Assembly: GCA_019683665.1 (NCBI GenBank)
Contig: JADGIB010000203.1
Span: forward strand, 1-6,727
Length of the DNA: 6,727 nucleotides
DNA from: Solirubrobacteraceae bacterium
Lineage (GTDB): Bacteria; Actinomycetota; Thermoleophilia; Solirubrobacterales; Solirubrobacteraceae
Direction of reading: 5' to 3'
The position numbers and the translations under genes were made by a program. Positions 5,765 through 6,727 of this stretch are shown one piece after another; positions within the stretch are counted from its first letter, which is position 1; the number at the start of each line of letters is the position of its first letter. The notes below the pieces were generated by a model, which was not told the origin of the DNA, ran no database searches, and worked only from the letters and a program-made list of their open reading frames with translations.

Positions 5765-6727
5765 TCAGCCCGGCCGGACGCTGATCGTGACCGGGTCCAG
5801 CGCGCGGACGTCGCCGAGCGACGGGCGGCCGGGCGACTCGCGGAAGCTCGCGACGAGCTCCTCGCCGCCGGCCGCGATCGTCGCCGGGATCGCGCTCCAG
5901 GTGAGCGTGCCGTCGGGGCCGGCGGCGGGGGCGACGCCGGTGAGGTCCAGCGTGGCGATCGTCCGCTCGGCCACGGGCGCCGGCGCGACGCCGTGGTAGC
6001 CGGAGTCCGACCGGGCGGTGATCGTGCCGCGGTCGCCGTCGAGCGTCACGCGCACGTCCTCCAGCTTGACCCAGATGCCGTGGGCGACGCCGTCGCTGGG
6101 CGCCATCTGGTAGCCGGCGCGGAACGAGCCGGTGGTCGTCACCACGCCGCGGCGTGAGGGCGCGTCCCACGTGCCGCCGGTGACGGGGAGGACGAACGCG
6201 CCGGCCGCGTCCTGGGTCACGCCGCCGGTCATGAGCGCGCCGAACGTCGCCTGGAAGGCCTGGCGCAGGGCGGGGCTGTAGCCCCACGTCACGGTGCCGC
6301 CGGCGAGGGGGCGGGCCGTGGCGGTGGTGCGGCGCGCGTCGACGTCGATCGTGCCGACGGTCCCGGGCCGCAGGGCGCGGCGGGGCTTCAGCGCGCGGTT
6401 GAGCACGCGGGCGCCCGTCGCCGTCAGGCGCAGCGAGGCGCCGCTCACGCGGGTCGCGGTCGCGCTGCGCTCCGGCGCCGAGGCGCCCGGGCGGATCGCG
6501 AACAGCGTCTGCGTCCCGCCGCGGCTGGCGCGGGCGCGGACGCCCCACGCGGCGCCGGCCGTCGTGACCTGGACGCGCGAGAGCGTGAGCGTGCGTCGGC
6601 CGGAGCGCAGGCGCAGCCCGCCGTCGAGCGCGACGCCGCCGTCGTCCACGGCCCGGACGGGGAGCCGCGGCGGGGGGGGGGGGGGGGGCGGCGGCGGGGG
6701 GGGGGGGGGGGCGGGGGGCGCGCGCGG
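5765..6727 (-). CDS. HtaA-domain-like exported protein, N-terminally incomplete
   Basis: HtaA domains occur in actinobacterial surface proteins, some of which bind haem (Corynebacterium HtaA). Numbering from the in-frame GTG at 6649, residues 118-290 look like one complete HtaA-type unit. It starts GTVTWGYSPALRQAF, continues with FVLPVTGGTW, GVVTTTGSFRAGY, IWVKLEDVRVTLDGDRGTITA and RTIATLDLTGV, and ends GTLTWSAIPATIAAGGEELVASF and LDPVTISV. Residues 6-105 resemble the second half of a preceding unit (LDGGLRLRSGRRTLTLSRV ... VLNRALK). The true start therefore lies beyond 6649. The frame stays open to the window edge with no other start codon, though the last ~57 bases are suspect G-rich sequence that would encode 14 prolines in a row. 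The part I trust ends near 6667. The protein is Thr/Val/Gly-rich and beta-like, with no LPxTG or membrane anchor at the C-terminus. A signal peptide would lie off the window. Haem ligands cannot be assigned. The gene is convergent with hppA. Confidence 0.72.
   Translation of the reverse strand, partial: PRAPPAPPPPPPPPPPPPPPRLPVRAVDDGGVALDGGLRLRSGRRTLTLSRVQVTTAGAAWGVRARASRGGTQTLFAIRPGASAPERSATATRVSGASLRLTATGARVLNRALKPRRALRPGTVGTIDVDARRTTATARPLAGGTVTWGYSPALRQAFQATFGALMTGGVTQDAAGAFVLPVTGGTWDAPSRRGVVTTTGSFRAGYQMAPSDGVAHGIWVKLEDVRVTLDGDRGTITARSDSGYHGVAPAPVAERTIATLDLTGVAPAAGPDGTLTWSAIPATIAAGGEELVASFRESPGRPSLGDVRALDPVTISVRPG
6672..6711. repeat. Poly-G tract at the window end, likely unreliable sequence
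   Basis: There are 17 consecutive G at 6672-6688, then three interspersed C, then 16 consecutive G at 6696-6711, followed by G6 and a GC alternation. Nothing else in the window has homopolymers near this length. Two-colour sequencing reads dark cycles as G, and such runs gather at contig ends, so an artefact is the leading explanation. A real proline-rich linker coded on the minus strand is the alternative. Confidence 0.85.

Noticed and set aside
5714..6157. Plus-strand open frame of 147 codons opposite the HtaA-like gene.
   Set aside because: The composition is Arg/Ala/Gly-rich without domain features, and it starts inside the terminator region. It is a shadow of the minus-strand gene.
1..6727. 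Search for CRISPR arrays, insertion sequences, tRNA or rRNA genes and phage or defence modules.
   Set aside because: No regularly spaced repeats, terminal inverted repeats, transposase motifs or RNA-gene signatures were seen. All sizeable stretches are explained by the listed genes.

Overview
The window is very GC-rich, with G/C at most third codon positions and GTG/TTG starts. Gene content and protein flavour suggest a high-GC actinobacterium. The particular Rex and carboxylate-amine ligase variants, the HtaA-type protein and the K+-independent H+-pyrophosphatase make the Thermoleophilia (Solirubrobacterales-like) my best guess. That placement is inference from memory of the families, not from a search.

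Positions 29-3061 (+) hold four tightly packed genes that look like one transcription unit: tsaD (tRNA t6A synthesis), a small CxxC glutaredoxin-like protein, rex (NADH/NAD+-sensing repressor family) and a GCS2/YbdK-type carboxylate-amine ligase. The first two overlap by a GTGA, a second GTGA lies at the glutaredoxin/rex junction, and rex and the ligase are 14 nt apart. The three genes after tsaD share a thiol/redox theme. A short gap with a possible -10 element precedes a 136-aa DUF1844-like protein (3088-3498).

Positions 3499-3663 are a structured intergenic region with GC-rich hairpins, a TATGCT -10 candidate and a roughly 64-nt leader. The leader has its own hairpin, a possible 18-codon upstream reading frame and a good Shine-Dalgarno. 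It leads into hppA (3664-5697, TTG start), a full-length membrane proton-pumping pyrophosphatase with the Lys/Thr signature of the K+-independent class. hppA ends in two tandem hairpins (5705-5753), the second a 12-bp perfect stem.

Positions 5765 to the right edge (-) carry a convergent gene for an HtaA-like, probably exported, beta-rich protein. Its N-terminal part is missing. The last ~57 bases are almost pure G with two runs of 16-17 G and are probably unreliable sequence at a contig end, although the gene's frame stays open through them as polyproline.

The most interesting observation is in Rex. By alignment from memory, the Arg, Tyr and Asp residues that form the NADH-driven switch in characterised Rex proteins are Gln, Ser and Ser here, while the DNA-binding helix and the Rossmann glycines are intact. 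I see no CRISPR array, transposon, tRNA, rRNA or obvious new defence system.
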